Origin: Streptomyces sp. CB01249
GTDB lineage: Bacteria; Actinomycetota; Actinomycetes; Streptomycetales; Streptomycetaceae
Assembly (NCBI RefSeq): GCF_001905735.1
Contig: NZ_LISW01000002.1
Location: 654,398 to 718,397, forward strand
Direction of reading: 5' to 3'
DNA: 64,000 bases
Positions 8,985 through 18,583 of this stretch are shown here, piece by piece. The position numbers were made by a program, and so were the translations under genes. The notes below the pieces were generated by a model. It saw only the letters and a program-made list of their open reading frames with translations. It searched no databases and was not told the DNA's origin. Positions within the stretch are counted from its first letter, which is position 1; every line of letters begins with the position of its first letter.

Positions 8985-9911
8985 TCACTCCGCCCGCAGG
9001 TACGCCGACGTCGCCACGCGCCCCAGCAGCCGCAGCCGCGAGGCCCCGTCCGCCAGATGCTTGTCCAGGGCCTCCTGGACGCCCGGCCACGCCGCGTCCC
9101 CGTAGTCGTCGAGGACCACGATCCCGCCGGGGGACACGATCTCCTCGACCCATTCCAGGTCGGCGGCCACCCCCGCCATGGAGTGGTCGCCGTCCACCAC
9201 GATCACCCCGTACTCCCGGTCGCCCGCCTCCGCCCGCACCTCCGGGGCGCTGGAGAAGCCCCGCACGATCCGGGGGTGGTGCGTCGTGCCGCCCCCGGTC
9301 AGCGCCAGGTTGGCCCGCACCACGTCCTCGCGGACGGGGGTGCCCGTGGGGTCGGCGGGCTGCGAGGTGCCCGGCTGGAGCTGGGAACCGGCCAACGGGT
9401 CCACGATCGTCAGCTCCGGCTCCACCCCCGCCCGGTGCGTCATCCGGGTCAGCGCGGCGGCGAACAGCCCGTACAGCGTGCCGATCTCCAGGATGCGCCC
9501 GTTCGGCGGGGCCAGCAGCGGTACGGTCGCCAGCTTGCCGCACACATTGGACGTCGAGCCCGCGAGCCGCCCGACGCCCAGCGCCTCAAGCGCGACCACC
9601 GTGCGGTAGGCGGACACCACACTGCGCCGCGCCGCCGCCTGGTTCCCGGCCAGCGCCCCCACCTCGCGGACCAGCCGGTCCACCTCATGGGCCGGGGGCA
9701 TGCGGTGGGCACCGCGCCCGGTCCCGTCGAGCAGCAGCTCCACCGCGTACCGGCCGCGCCGCTCCTCCTCGTACTCCCTGCGCAGGGTGGCGAGTTCGCC
9801 GCGCAACGGTCCGGCGGCGCGCTCCACGCGCTGCTGGATGCGGCGGTCGACCAGGGCGGCGGCGGGGCGCAGGGCGCGCCGGGCCAGGCGGTTGTTCAGA
9901 AGGGAGACCAT
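8985..9911 (-). CDS. Class I SAM-dependent methyltransferase (Methyltransf_24 type)
   Basis: A 308-residue protein whose C-terminal two thirds is a Rossmann methyltransferase: SAM-binding motif I is ILEIGTLYGLFAAAL, and the acidic loop VIVVDGDHSMAGV and post-strand motif GGIVVLDDYGD match the cephalosporin-hydroxylase/O-methyltransferase-like group. The first 100 residues are helical and Arg-rich. It is the last gene of the leftward glycan operon, 80 bases after the YfhO-like gene. That context suggests it methylates a sugar of the wall polymer, but the acceptor is unknown. Confidence 0.78.
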   Translation of the reverse strand: MVSLLNNRLARRALRPAAALVDRRIQQRVERAAGPLRGELATLRREYEEERRGRYAVELLLDGTGRGAHRMPPAHEVDRLVREVGALAGNQAAARRSVVSAYRTVVALEALGVGRLAGSTSNVCGKLATVPLLAPPNGRILEIGTLYGLFAAALTRMTHRAGVEPELTIVDPLAGSQLQPGTSQPADPTGTPVREDVVRANLALTGGGTTHHPRIVRGFSSAPEVRAEAGDREYGVIVVDGDHSMAGVAADLEWVEEIVSPGGIVVLDDYGDAAWPGVQEALDKHLADGASRLRLLGRVATSAYLRAE

Positions 9912-9991
9912 GGCTGGGAACGTACGCGCGAGCGCCGGGCCGCTCCCACCACGCGGAGATGAAGTCTCGGTGTCGTCGCGGGGGTATGGGT

Positions 9992-12475
9992 TTACGGTGC
10001 CGCCCTGCGCCGCCGTCCGAGCAGCCCCACCGCCACCAGCCCCAGCAGCGCCAGGCCCCCGGCGAGGCTCCCCGCCTTCAGCCCCGGCGGCCGGTACGCG
10101 CAGTCCAGCACCGGCCGGTCGCCGCTCACCGGGGCCGCGACCAGCCCGAGGTACGAGCCCGCCGGGCGGCCCCCGCAGCTCCATCCGGCGATCCGGGGCG
10201 CGGCGAGCACCGCCAAGCCCTTTGTCCCCCGGGGGAGTTCGGCGCGCACACCGCTCCCGGTGACCGTCACCCGCGTCGCCCCCGTCCGCTTCAGCCCGGC
10301 CACCGCGCGGGCCAGCCGGTCCCGGTCCAGGCAGCCGACGGCCTGATGCGGGACGGTCCCCGGCCGGGCCACCCGCAACGCCACGTCGAGCGCCCCGCCC
10401 CCGTCGCCCAGCTTCCGCAGCTCGGCCCGGCGCCCCGGCAACTCGCCCCGGAAGTCGGCCTCTTCGGACGCCCCCAGCCGCGCGCGGCCGAACAGGTCCG
10501 GCGCCCACAGATACACCTCGCTGCCCGCCGGACAGGCGGCGCGGAGGGTGTACGTGCCGGGCCGCACCGCGTAGTCGTACGCGTCCGCGTCCGCCGTACC
10601 GCTCCCGTCCGCTGTGCGCAGGGCGGTCTCCGGCACCGTGTAGACGGACGCGCCGAGCAGCTTCTCCTGGTTGCGGAAGGGCGAACGCCCGTAGCGCGCA
10701 CGCTTGTTGGTGGACCGCACGGTCACCAGCGGCGGCACGTCCTCGTGCGTCACTGTGACCGGGCGGTCGTCCGGGCGGTTCCAGCCCTGGTGCGGGTCGC
10801 GCGGCATGTGCACCCGGGCGCCCACGGAGAACACCGCGTCGGTCACCGGGCTGTCCGGGTCGTGCAGGGCGCGGCCGTTGGACGTCCACCCGGCGCCCAC
10901 GGCGAGGAAGGTGCGGGTCAGCACGTCCGGGGTGTGGCTGCTGTAGTAGGCCCCGCCCTGGCCGCCGGTCAGCAGCGGATCGTTCGCCGTGCTCTGTTCC
11001 AGGCCCGGATCGGTCCGGTAGCGCGGCCAGCCGTCCGCCTCGGCGACCGCCGCGGCCTGGAGGCGCTGGCGCTCGCCCCAGGGGGCGTAGTCGTCCAACC
11101 GCCCCAGCCGCTGCCGGTCGGCGTACGCGGTCGTCGCGGCGGCCTGCCCGGCCTGCGCCCCGACCAGGAGGAGCGCCGCCAGTACGGCGTACCGGCCGCG
11201 CCGGGCCAGCACCAGGGCGCCCGCCACGGCCACCAGGCCCGCCACGGACAGCGGGTACGTCCAGGCGGTGACCAGGGCGCTGGACGCGGCCCCGGCGGCG
11301 ATCAGCGCGACCACCCCGGCGCCGCCGAGGAGCGCCCGCCGGTCCGGCCAGGCGGAGGCGACCGACAGCCAGGCGGCGATCACCAGGAGCCCGGACAGCA
11401 CGAACGTCTGGCGGTACGGGCTGCCGTTGGGCGTGGCGAAGGCGTGCCACAGCAAATGCGTCGGCCCCCACTGCAACGACAGCGCGACCCCCGCCACAAG
11501 CCCCGCCCACACCAGGCGTTCGGTGCGCGGGACGGCCCGGTGGAAGGCCAGGGCGCCCGCGAGGAGCAGGGCGCCGGTGCCGAGGAAGAGCGCCGGGCTG
11601 AAGAAGCCGTACGTCGCCGGGAGCAACCGGGCCGCGACATCGGGCCAGGCCGCCGGGGCGAACTCACGCGTCCAGCCCGGGTAGGCGTGCCGCGTCCCGA
11701 GATACACCGGCACCAGGACGGGCGCGGCGAGCCCCACGCCCAGCGCGACCGTCCGTACCGCCCTCCCCAGCCCCCGTACCCGCTCCCGGCGCGTCCCGTC
11801 CTCCACCAGCAGCCGCACCACCAGCACCAGCGCCGCACCGAGCGTCGCCATGTACGCGGTGTAGAAGTTCGACACCCAGGCCAGCGTCACCAGCAGCGTG
11901 CCCAGGACCGGCCGACGGCCCGTGCGGGCCCACTCGGCGGCCAGGCACAGCAGCGGGAACGCGATCAGCCCGTCCAGCCACATCGGGTTGTACGCGGCCT
12001 CGATCACCGACCACCCGCACAGCGCGTACGAGGCCCCGAGCACCACGGCCGCCCACTCCCGGCCCCGGCCGCGACGCAGCGCCGTCAGCAGCCACGTCAT
12101 CGCGGCCGCCGCCGCCCCGGTCTTCACCAGCGTGACCGCGTACACCGCCAGATCGATGCGGTCCCGGGGAAAGACCCCGACGAGCAGGGCGAACGGGCTG
12201 CTCAGATACGTACCGAAGTCCGGCAGGAAGCCCGTGCCGTAGCCGGACTGCCAGTTCAGCAGCAGCCCGCCGTCGGCGCGGCCGTGCAGCAGGTCCCAGA
12301 GGCGGGCGTGGAACGGGACGAACTGGTTGCCCAGGTCGTTGACGCTGCGGGTGAGCGGGCCGAAGGGGTAGCTGCGGGCCACCGCGTCCCCGGCGCAGAC
12401 GGTGAGGGCGGCGAGCACGGCGGCCAGGGCGGCGGCCCGGCCGCGCGGCGACCGGAGTATCGGGAGTTTCCTCAT
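9992..12475 (-). CDS. YfhO-family multi-pass membrane protein, glycan-associated
   Basis: An 827-residue protein with a GT-C-like architecture: about 12 transmembrane helices in the first 480 residues, an early extracytoplasmic segment with polar and acidic residues (GPLTRSVNDLGNQFVPFHAR), and a large C-terminal soluble domain before a last helix and a basic tail. This fits the YfhO family, where Bacillus members help decorate lipoteichoic acid with sugars from undecaprenyl-phosphate donors. It begins at ATG 12475, two bases after the polysialyltransferase-like stop, so the genes are coupled. The likely role is transferring a sugar to a wall polymer outside the membrane (inferred). Confidence 0.75.
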   Translation of the reverse strand: MRKLPILRSPRGRAAALAAVLAALTVCAGDAVARSYPFGPLTRSVNDLGNQFVPFHARLWDLLHGRADGGLLLNWQSGYGTGFLPDFGTYLSSPFALLVGVFPRDRIDLAVYAVTLVKTGAAAAAMTWLLTALRRGRGREWAAVVLGASYALCGWSVIEAAYNPMWLDGLIAFPLLCLAAEWARTGRRPVLGTLLVTLAWVSNFYTAYMATLGAALVLVVRLLVEDGTRRERVRGLGRAVRTVALGVGLAAPVLVPVYLGTRHAYPGWTREFAPAAWPDVAARLLPATYGFFSPALFLGTGALLLAGALAFHRAVPRTERLVWAGLVAGVALSLQWGPTHLLWHAFATPNGSPYRQTFVLSGLLVIAAWLSVASAWPDRRALLGGAGVVALIAAGAASSALVTAWTYPLSVAGLVAVAGALVLARRGRYAVLAALLLVGAQAGQAAATTAYADRQRLGRLDDYAPWGERQRLQAAAVAEADGWPRYRTDPGLEQSTANDPLLTGGQGGAYYSSHTPDVLTRTFLAVGAGWTSNGRALHDPDSPVTDAVFSVGARVHMPRDPHQGWNRPDDRPVTVTHEDVPPLVTVRSTNKRARYGRSPFRNQEKLLGASVYTVPETALRTADGSGTADADAYDYAVRPGTYTLRAACPAGSEVYLWAPDLFGRARLGASEEADFRGELPGRRAELRKLGDGGGALDVALRVARPGTVPHQAVGCLDRDRLARAVAGLKRTGATRVTVTGSGVRAELPRGTKGLAVLAAPRIAGWSCGGRPAGSYLGLVAAPVSGDRPVLDCAYRPPGLKAGSLAGGLALLGLVAVGLLGRRRRAAP

Positions 12476-12477
12476 GC

Positions 12478-13827
12478 TCAGCCGGCCGCGGCCCGCTTCA
12501 GGGTGCGGGCCCGGCGCGCGAGGCGGCGGACCGTCGCGTTGCGTGGGATGAACGTGAGCTGCGCCGGAATCGCCCCCGGCAGCCCGAGCGCGGTCAGCCG
12601 CCGCCGCTTGAAGTACCGCCGCACGGCTTCCCGGTGGCCGCTCAGATAGCGCTCGGCGGCGGGGCGCAGGGGGGCCTGGAGCTGCGGCTGCATCGCGTAG
12701 CCGACCGCGCCGACCAGCCCGGCGGCCCCGCGCGCGATCTCCTCGGGCGAGGGCATCGACCAGCCGGTCACCGCCGCCGGGTCGTCCAGGTCGGGGAGCA
12801 GCGCGTCCACGATGGTCACGGGGATGCGGTTGCTGTTCTGGTACGGGCTGAGCTGTTGCAGCAGCGGGCCCGTGCCCAGGCGGGCGACCGGCAGTCCGTA
12901 GAACGAGGCGGCGGTCAGCAGCGCGGTGGAGAAGCAGCCGACGACGAGGGCGGGGCGCATCGACTCGAACAGCGTCTCCGCCAGGACCGGGCTGTCCGCC
13001 ACGGTGAGCACCGCACCGAGCCGTACCGCCTCCTCCTCCAGGGCGCGCGTCCAGTGGGCGGGCGCGCTGGGATGCGGTTTGAAGACGATACGGGTGTGGC
13101 CGAGGGCGACCGCGCCGCGCACCATCCCCGCGTGCAGCTCCTCCTCCTGGCGGGGCGTCAGGATGCCCAGCGTGGACAGGTACTGCCCGAGAACCAGCGC
13201 GGGGCCCGGGGCCTCCGGTGCGGCGACCGGGTCGGCCAGCTCGCCCAGCACCTTGAGGAACACGTCCGTCGGGACGACCTCCGGCTCCACCCCGAACTCC
13301 GTGAGCAGCAAGGGCTTCAGGCCCGGCACCAGGTCCAGGTGGAGCAGCCGGCGGATGCGGGTGCCGATCAGCTGGTCGAGCCGGCTGCGGGTCGGTCCGT
13401 AGCTCATCAGCCCGTCCGCGTACACATGCAGCGGGCTGTCCCCGAAGACCGTCGCCAGCGCCTGGGCGGGGTTCGCCTGGATGGACTCGCAGGCCAGCTC
13501 GACCGGTCCGTCCCCGAGGTCCCAGGCCGCGCGCACCGCCCGCTCCCACAGCGGGGCGTCCTGCTCCCGGGGGGCCCAGCCGCCCGGGTGGAACGGGCTG
13601 ATGAAGTCGTTCCAGGACCGCACCGCGTCGAACTCGGCGGCCAGCGCCTCGAATCCGGGCCGCTCGTGGAGCGGCGTGCCGAGCTCCGGGGCGGGCGAGG
13701 TGTCGCTCACGACGAGGATGCGCCGGTGCGCGGAGCGCGGCCCGAACATGCCCGAGCGCAGGGCCGCGACGAGCGTCGCGGCGGCGTACTGCGTGCACGC
13801 CGAGAAGATCTGGATGGTGGCGGGCAT
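12478..13827 (-). CDS. Polysialyltransferase-like glycosyltransferase
   Basis: A 449-residue cytosolic enzyme resembling the alpha-2,8-polysialyltransferase family. The signature elements of bacterial sialyltransferases can be picked out: an acidic-Gly motif (VYADGLMSYG), the His-Pro motif that binds the CMP donor (IVFKPHPSAP), and a Ser-Thr motif (VVGCFSTALLTA). It starts at ATG 13827, overlapping the GT2 stop by one base (TGATG). Beside a CMP-nonulosonate synthetase this probably polymerises or adds Kdn/sialic-acid residues to a cell-wall polymer. Family membership is from motifs only. Confidence 0.72.
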   Translation of the reverse strand: MPATIQIFSACTQYAAATLVAALRSGMFGPRSAHRRILVVSDTSPAPELGTPLHERPGFEALAAEFDAVRSWNDFISPFHPGGWAPREQDAPLWERAVRAAWDLGDGPVELACESIQANPAQALATVFGDSPLHVYADGLMSYGPTRSRLDQLIGTRIRRLLHLDLVPGLKPLLLTEFGVEPEVVPTDVFLKVLGELADPVAAPEAPGPALVLGQYLSTLGILTPRQEEELHAGMVRGAVALGHTRIVFKPHPSAPAHWTRALEEEAVRLGAVLTVADSPVLAETLFESMRPALVVGCFSTALLTAASFYGLPVARLGTGPLLQQLSPYQNSNRIPVTIVDALLPDLDDPAAVTGWSMPSPEEIARGAAGLVGAVGYAMQPQLQAPLRPAAERYLSGHREAVRRYFKRRRLTALGLPGAIPAQLTFIPRNATVRRLARRARTLKRAAAG

Positions 13828-14813
13828 CAGGCCGCGACCTCCCGCGACACCGAGCGGCGGCGCACCCGGCGCAGCCGGTCCGCACGGCGCTCACCCAGTG
13901 AATTCAGCGTTTCCGCGAGAATGTCCTGGGGCATGCGCCGCAGCGAAGCCGCACTCATCGAGCGCAATTTCCTGGCCACTGCTGGTTCGAACCTTTCGAT
14001 GGATTCCAAATGGTGCGCCATGACCGCGCAGTACGTACGCACGGCCTTCGGCATCAGCCGGTCCGCGTCCGGATCCAGGGCCGTTTCCTCCAGCACCTGA
14101 TCGAACGCGCGAATGAAGTCCAGCTGGCGCACATCGCCGATCTGGGTCAGCGAGGAGGCGACCCCGCGCCGGTAGAAGATCCCGGGCAGCCCGACCGCCG
14201 CGAAGGACTCCGCCTCCCGGTGCAGCCGCCAGATCCACGGCCGGTCCTCCGCCGTGCGCAGCCCGTCCCGGAACCGTAGCAGCCCCGAGTCCGCGAGCCG
14301 GCGGTGATAGGCCCCGGCCCAGGCGTACGCGTAGTCCACCGGCGTCGACCGGTCGGCCGGCAGGATCACCTCGCGCGGGCTGACCACGGTGTTCCGCAGC
14401 CCGAACGGGACGCGGTGGACCGTGCGCACCCGGTCGGTGAACTGCACATGGTCCGTACGGACGAAATCGCAGCCCAGGGCCGTGATCGCGGCGAGCAGCC
14501 GCTCGTAGTGCCCGGGCGCCGCCCAGTCGTCGCCGTCCAGGAACGTGAGGTACTCGCCGCGCGCCGCGTCGATCCCCGTGTTGCGCGCGGTGGCCAGGCC
14601 CCCGTTCCGCTCGTGCGGGACCAGGACGGCACCCGGCAGCTCGCGCTCGGCGCGCCGGAGGATGTCCAGGGTCCCGTCGGACGAACAGTCGTCGACGAGG
14701 ATGAATTCGACCCCCTCGCGGGCATTGGCCCGCAGACTTCTCAGGGTGTCGGGGGCGTAGGCCCGAACGTTGTAGAACGGCACGATGACGGAGAGCTTGA
14801 CCACGCGGACCAC
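13827..14813 (-). CDS. Family 2 glycosyltransferase
   Basis: GT-A fold transferase. The N-terminal nucleotide-sugar domain starts LSVIVPFYN, continues with FILVDDCSSDGTLDI, and reaches the metal-binding DxD-like element LTFLDGDDW near residue 95. The C-terminal 120 residues are helical and basic. The 328-residue length is normal. The start at GTG 14813 gives MVRVVKLSVIVPF; GTG 14804 is an alternative. It is the first gene of the leftward operon, divergent from the DUF6716 gene by about 200 bases that must hold both promoters. It probably adds a hexose to the wall polymer repeat. Confidence 0.85.
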   Translation of the reverse strand: MVRVVKLSVIVPFYNVRAYAPDTLRSLRANAREGVEFILVDDCSSDGTLDILRRAERELPGAVLVPHERNGGLATARNTGIDAARGEYLTFLDGDDWAAPGHYERLLAAITALGCDFVRTDHVQFTDRVRTVHRVPFGLRNTVVSPREVILPADRSTPVDYAYAWAGAYHRRLADSGLLRFRDGLRTAEDRPWIWRLHREAESFAAVGLPGIFYRRGVASSLTQIGDVRQLDFIRAFDQVLEETALDPDADRLMPKAVRTYCAVMAHHLESIERFEPAVARKLRSMSAASLRRMPQDILAETLNSLGERRADRLRRVRRRSVSREVAA

Positions 14814-15013
14814 GCTAGGCGCCGGTCCGGCATTTACCCTGGACCCGACGGGTACACCAGGTGAACGAAGAATGTCGGGACCATGAACCGGCCCGATTGC
14901 CCGCCCCGGAACGCCCTTTCCATCAGCTGATTCTCCGGGTGTCGGCGGGCTGTTAACCCGCTGTTGCCGTCACGTTGGGCCGCGAATCCGAATGCCTTCC
15001 TAAATTCGAAGAC

Positions 15014-16363
15014 GTGCCACGACGTACCGAAAAGACGACCGCCCTCAGGGCAGCCGTGATCGCCGACTCCGACACCCGGTGGAAATGGGGCGCGCTCACC
15101 GCGCACCGCCTCACCGCCCCCGTGTCCGGGGAGCCCGCGCAGCGGGTGGAGATCAGCGGACTGCTGCTGCGCGGCCGGGCGACCCCGACCCCCCGCCAGC
15201 TCGCCGAGGTCGGCGACGTGGGGATCCCCGCCGACCGGGTGCGCGAGGTCACCGCCGTCGAATTCCTGCACGCCGTACGGGACGAGGGATACGACGTCGT
15301 CGTCCTCGCCCTCGTCGGCGGCGCCGTCCAGGCCATGCTGCACGGCATCGCCGCGCTCCGGCTGCCCACGAGGCCCGTCCTCGTCACCGGCTACGTCGGC
15401 GTCGTCTACGAGAAGCTCACCGACGGGCTCCTGCTGCGCCACGGCGCCGACGTCGTCCTCGCCAACTCCCGCCACGACGCGCAGCGTTTCCGTACGGTGT
15501 ACGAGGGAGTGGGCGCCGACGCCTCGGCCGTCACCGAGGCCGCCCTCCCGTTCCTCGGCGGCGAGCCGTACCGACCCGAACCCGGCCGCGACACCCTGGT
15601 GTTCGCCGCCCAGCCCTCCGTACCGGAGAGCCGCGCCGACCGGGCGTACCTGCTGCGGCGCCTCGTCGAGCACGCCCGGCTGCACCCCGGCCGCGAGGTG
15701 CTGCTGAAGCTGCGCTCCAAGCCCGGCGAGCACACCACGCACATCGAGGAGCACCCCTACCAGCGGCTCGCCGAGCGGCTGCCCGGCGGACTCCCGCCCA
15801 ACTTCCGCCTGGTGTACGGGCACATGGGCGAGGTCCTGGACCGCACCGACCTCCTCGTCACCGTCTCCTCCACGGCCGCCCTGGAGTCCCTGCACCGCCG
15901 CATCCCGACCGCCGTCCTCACCGACCTCGGGGTGCGCGAAGCCCTCGGCAACCACCACTTCACCGGCTCCGGACTGCTCACCTCCTTCGACCACCTGGAC
16001 GGCGGCGGGCACCCGGAACCCGACCCGGACTGGCTGGCCGGCCAGGGCGTCGCCGCCGACGGCAGCTACCCCACGGCCTACGACACCGCCCGGGCCCGGG
16101 TCACCGCACTGCTGGACCGGGACCGACTGCCCGACCCGGCGCCCTACTACACGCCCGCCTCCGCCCCCGGCTACCTCCCCGGCATCCTCGCCCGCCACCA
16201 CCTGGCCCCCGACGGCCACCCGCTGCCCGGCGCCGCCGCGCCCCGGGAGGCCGGGCGGGTCAGGACGGCGGTGCGCGAGGCGGTCCGGGACGCGGCCCGG
16301 GGCGCGTACCGGCACGGCGTCCAGCGCGTCGCCCCGGTCGTCCGGCGGATGGGGGAGCTGTGA
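15014..16363 (+). CDS. DUF6716 glycosyltransferase-like protein
   Basis: First gene of the rightward operon, about 449 residues. It has a GT-B-like layout: an N-terminal Rossmann half beginning ALRAAVIADSDTRWKWGALT, and a C-terminal half containing LLKLRSKPGEHTTH and a Ser-Ser-Thr motif (LLVTVSSTAALESL) that resembles the donor-site loop of sialyltransferases. I take GTG 15014 as the start; no strong ribosome-binding site is visible and TTG 14975 is possible. The stop overlaps GTGA with a potential start of the next gene. It is likely a transferase for the nonulosonic-acid polymer. Confidence 0.7.
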   Translation: MPRRTEKTTALRAAVIADSDTRWKWGALTAHRLTAPVSGEPAQRVEISGLLLRGRATPTPRQLAEVGDVGIPADRVREVTAVEFLHAVRDEGYDVVVLALVGGAVQAMLHGIAALRLPTRPVLVTGYVGVVYEKLTDGLLLRHGADVVLANSRHDAQRFRTVYEGVGADASAVTEAALPFLGGEPYRPEPGRDTLVFAAQPSVPESRADRAYLLRRLVEHARLHPGREVLLKLRSKPGEHTTHIEEHPYQRLAERLPGGLPPNFRLVYGHMGEVLDRTDLLVTVSSTAALESLHRRIPTAVLTDLGVREALGNHHFTGSGLLTSFDHLDGGGHPEPDPDWLAGQGVAADGSYPTAYDTARARVTALLDRDRLPDPAPYYTPASAPGYLPGILARHHLAPDGHPLPGAAAPREAGRVRTAVREAVRDAARGAYRHGVQRVAPVVRRMGEL

Positions 16364-16392
16364 ACACCGACAAGCCACCTACTGGAGCACCG

Positions 16393-17625
16393 ATGAACCG
16401 ACCCACTGTGCTCGCCGTCATCCCCGCACGCGGCGGCTCCAAGGGCGTACCCGCCAAGAACCTCGCCCGGGTCGGCGGCGTCCCGCTCGTCGCCCGCGCC
16501 GTCAACGCCTGCCTGGCCTCCGGCGAGGTCACCGACGTCGTGGTGACGACCGACGCGCCCGCCGTCGCCGAGGCCGCCCGCGCGGCGGCCGAAGCCCTCG
16601 GCGAGAGCGCCCGGCTGCACTGCGTACAGCGCCCCGAGGAGATCGCCGGCGACACCGCGACCAGCGAGGCCGCCGTGCTGCACGCCCTCGACGCCTACGA
16701 GGCGCTGCGGGGACGTACCGCCGACGTCGTCCTGCTCGTCCAGTGCACCAGCCCCTTCGTCACCCGCGAGGACATCGACGGGGTCGCCGCCGCCGTCGCC
16801 CGCGAGGGCGCCGACACCGCCGTCACCGTCGCCCCTTTCCACGGCTTCCTGTGGCGCGACGGCACCGCGGTCGAGGACCACAACTACGGCGTCAACCACG
16901 ACAAGCGGGTCCGCCCGCGCCGCCAGGACCGCCCCGAGGACCTGCTGGAGACGGGCGCCGCCTACGCCATGGACGCGGCCGGTTTCCGCACCCACCGGCA
17001 CCGCTTCTTCGGCCACACCGCGCTGGTCCGCACCGACCCGGCGCGCGTCCTGGAGATCGACGACCCGCACGACCTGGCCCGCGCCCGCGCGCTCGCCCCG
17101 CTCCTGGACCCGGCCCCGCTGCCGACCCTGGACGACATCGACGCCGTGGTCCTCGACTTCGACGGCACCCAGACCGACGACCGGGTCCTCGTGGACTCCG
17201 ACGGCCGCGAGACCGTCGCCGTGCACCGGGGCGACGGGCTCGGCATCGCCGCCCTCCGCAAGGCGGGCGTACCGCTGCTGATCCTGTCCACCGAACAGAA
17301 CCCCGTCGTCGCCGCCCGCGCCCACAAGCTGCGGGTGCCGGTCCTGCACGGCATCGACCGCAAGGACCTCGCGCTCAAGCAGTGGTGCGACGAGCAGTCC
17401 CTCGCACCCGAACGCGTCATGTACGTCGGCAACGACGTCAACGACCTCCCCTGCTTCGCGCTCGCCGGCTGGCCCGTGGCCGTCGCGAGCGCCCACGACT
17501 CGGTGCGCGCAGCGGCGCGCGCCGTGACGACCACCCCCGGCGGCTCCGGCGCCATCCGCGAGATCGCGGCCTGGCTCCTGGGCCCCACCCTCACCACAGC
17601 CCCCACCTCAGCCCCCACCGAGTAA
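16393..17625 (+). CDS. neuA: CMP-nonulosonate synthetase fused to a HAD (KdsC-like) phosphatase
   Basis: A 410-residue two-domain enzyme. Residues 1-230 are a cytidylyltransferase: VLAVIPARGGSKGVPAKN is the CTP-binding signature and LLVQCTSPF the middle motif. Residues 250-395 are a HAD phosphatase with the nucleophile motif VVLDFDGTQTDD, a Ser/Thr in LILSTEQN, Lys in IDRKD and the acidic VGNDVNDLPC. Fusions of this kind dephosphorylate a 9-phosphate nonulosonate and then activate it with CTP. ATG 16393 has GGAG 8 bases upstream; GTG 16360 overlaps the previous stop but has a poorly spaced ribosome-binding site. The next gene is a NeuB-type synthase. Confidence 0.9.
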   Translation: MNRPTVLAVIPARGGSKGVPAKNLARVGGVPLVARAVNACLASGEVTDVVVTTDAPAVAEAARAAAEALGESARLHCVQRPEEIAGDTATSEAAVLHALDAYEALRGRTADVVLLVQCTSPFVTREDIDGVAAAVAREGADTAVTVAPFHGFLWRDGTAVEDHNYGVNHDKRVRPRRQDRPEDLLETGAAYAMDAAGFRTHRHRFFGHTALVRTDPARVLEIDDPHDLARARALAPLLDPAPLPTLDDIDAVVLDFDGTQTDDRVLVDSDGRETVAVHRGDGLGIAALRKAGVPLLILSTEQNPVVAARAHKLRVPVLHGIDRKDLALKQWCDEQSLAPERVMYVGNDVNDLPCFALAGWPVAVASAHDSVRAAARAVTTTPGGSGAIREIAAWLLGPTLTTAPTSAPTE

Positions 17626-17636
17626 GGAACACCCTC

Positions 17637-18572
17637 ATGAGCACCTCCCGCCTGCGCACCCTCGGCAACCGCACCGCCGGACCGGGCAACCCCGTCTACA
17701 TCACCGGCGAGATCGGCATCAACCACAACGGCGACCTCGGCAACGCCCTCGCGCTGATCGACGTGGCCGCCGAAGCCGGCTGCGACGCCGTCAAGTTCCA
17801 GAAGCGCACCCCGGAGATCTGCACCCCGCGCGACCAGTGGGACATCGAGCGCGACACCCCCTGGGGCCGCATGACGTACATCGACTACCGCCACCGCGTC
17901 GAGTTCGGCGAGGACGAGTACCGGGCCATCTCCGAGCACTGCGCGGAGCGCGGCATCGACTGGTTCGCCTCGCCGTGGGACACCGAGGCCGTCGCCTTCC
18001 TCGAGAAGTTCGACGTCCCCGCCCACAAGGTGGCCTCCGCCTCGCTCACCGACGACGAGCTGCTGCGCACCCTGCGCGCCACCGGCCGCACGGTGATCCT
18101 CTCCACCGGCATGTCGACCCCGCGCCAGATCCGGCACGCCGTCGAGGTGCTGGGCTCCGACAACATCCTGCTCTGCCACGCCACCTCCACGTACCCGGCG
18201 AAGGCCGAGGAGCTGAACCTGCGGGTCATCAACACCCTCCAGCAGGAGTACCCCAACGTCCCGATCGGCTACAGCGGCCACGAGACGGGCCTCCAGACCA
18301 CCCTCGCCGCCGTCGCCCTCGGCGCCGCGTTCGTGGAGCGCCACATCACCCTGGACCGCGCCATGTGGGGCTCCGACCAGGCCGCGTCCGTCGAGCCTCA
18401 GGGCCTGTCCCGCCTGGTCCGCGACATCCGCACCATCGAGGCGAGCCTCGGCGACGGCGTCAAGAAGGTGTACGAGTCCGAGCTCGGCCCGATGAAGAAG
18501 CTCCGCCGGGTCCCGGGCGTCGTGGCGGAGAGCGACGCGGCGGCCCCGGCCGCCGAGCCGGTCGCGGTCTGA
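17637..18572 (+). CDS. neuB: NeuB-type sialic acid / Kdn (9-phosphate) synthase without SAF domain
   Basis: Condenses phosphoenolpyruvate with a C6 sugar (ManNAc, or Man-6-phosphate for Kdn-9-P). The TIM barrel is clear: YITGEIGINHNGDL, AVKFQKRTPEICTP, VILSTGMSTPRQI, LLCHATSTYPA, IGYSGHETGL, and VERHITLDRAMWGSDQAAS near the C-terminus. The protein has only 311 residues and stops soon after the barrel, whereas classical NeuB enzymes carry an extra SAF (antifreeze-like) domain of about 60 residues. ATG 17637 follows AAGGA, 11 bases after the neuA stop. Its neighbours point to wall Kdn/sialate synthesis. Confidence 0.88.
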   Translation: MSTSRLRTLGNRTAGPGNPVYITGEIGINHNGDLGNALALIDVAAEAGCDAVKFQKRTPEICTPRDQWDIERDTPWGRMTYIDYRHRVEFGEDEYRAISEHCAERGIDWFASPWDTEAVAFLEKFDVPAHKVASASLTDDELLRTLRATGRTVILSTGMSTPRQIRHAVEVLGSDNILLCHATSTYPAKAEELNLRVINTLQQEYPNVPIGYSGHETGLQTTLAAVALGAAFVERHITLDRAMWGSDQAASVEPQGLSRLVRDIRTIEASLGDGVKKVYESELGPMKKLRRVPGVVAESDAAAPAAEPVAV

Positions 18573-18583
18573 CGGGCCGGCCG

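Noticed and set aside
8093..12649. Plus-strand open frame of over 1500 codons
   Set aside because: It is antisense to the methyltransferase and YfhO-like genes. Its sequence is Arg/Pro/Gly-rich shadow coding with no domain, a typical GC-rich artefact.
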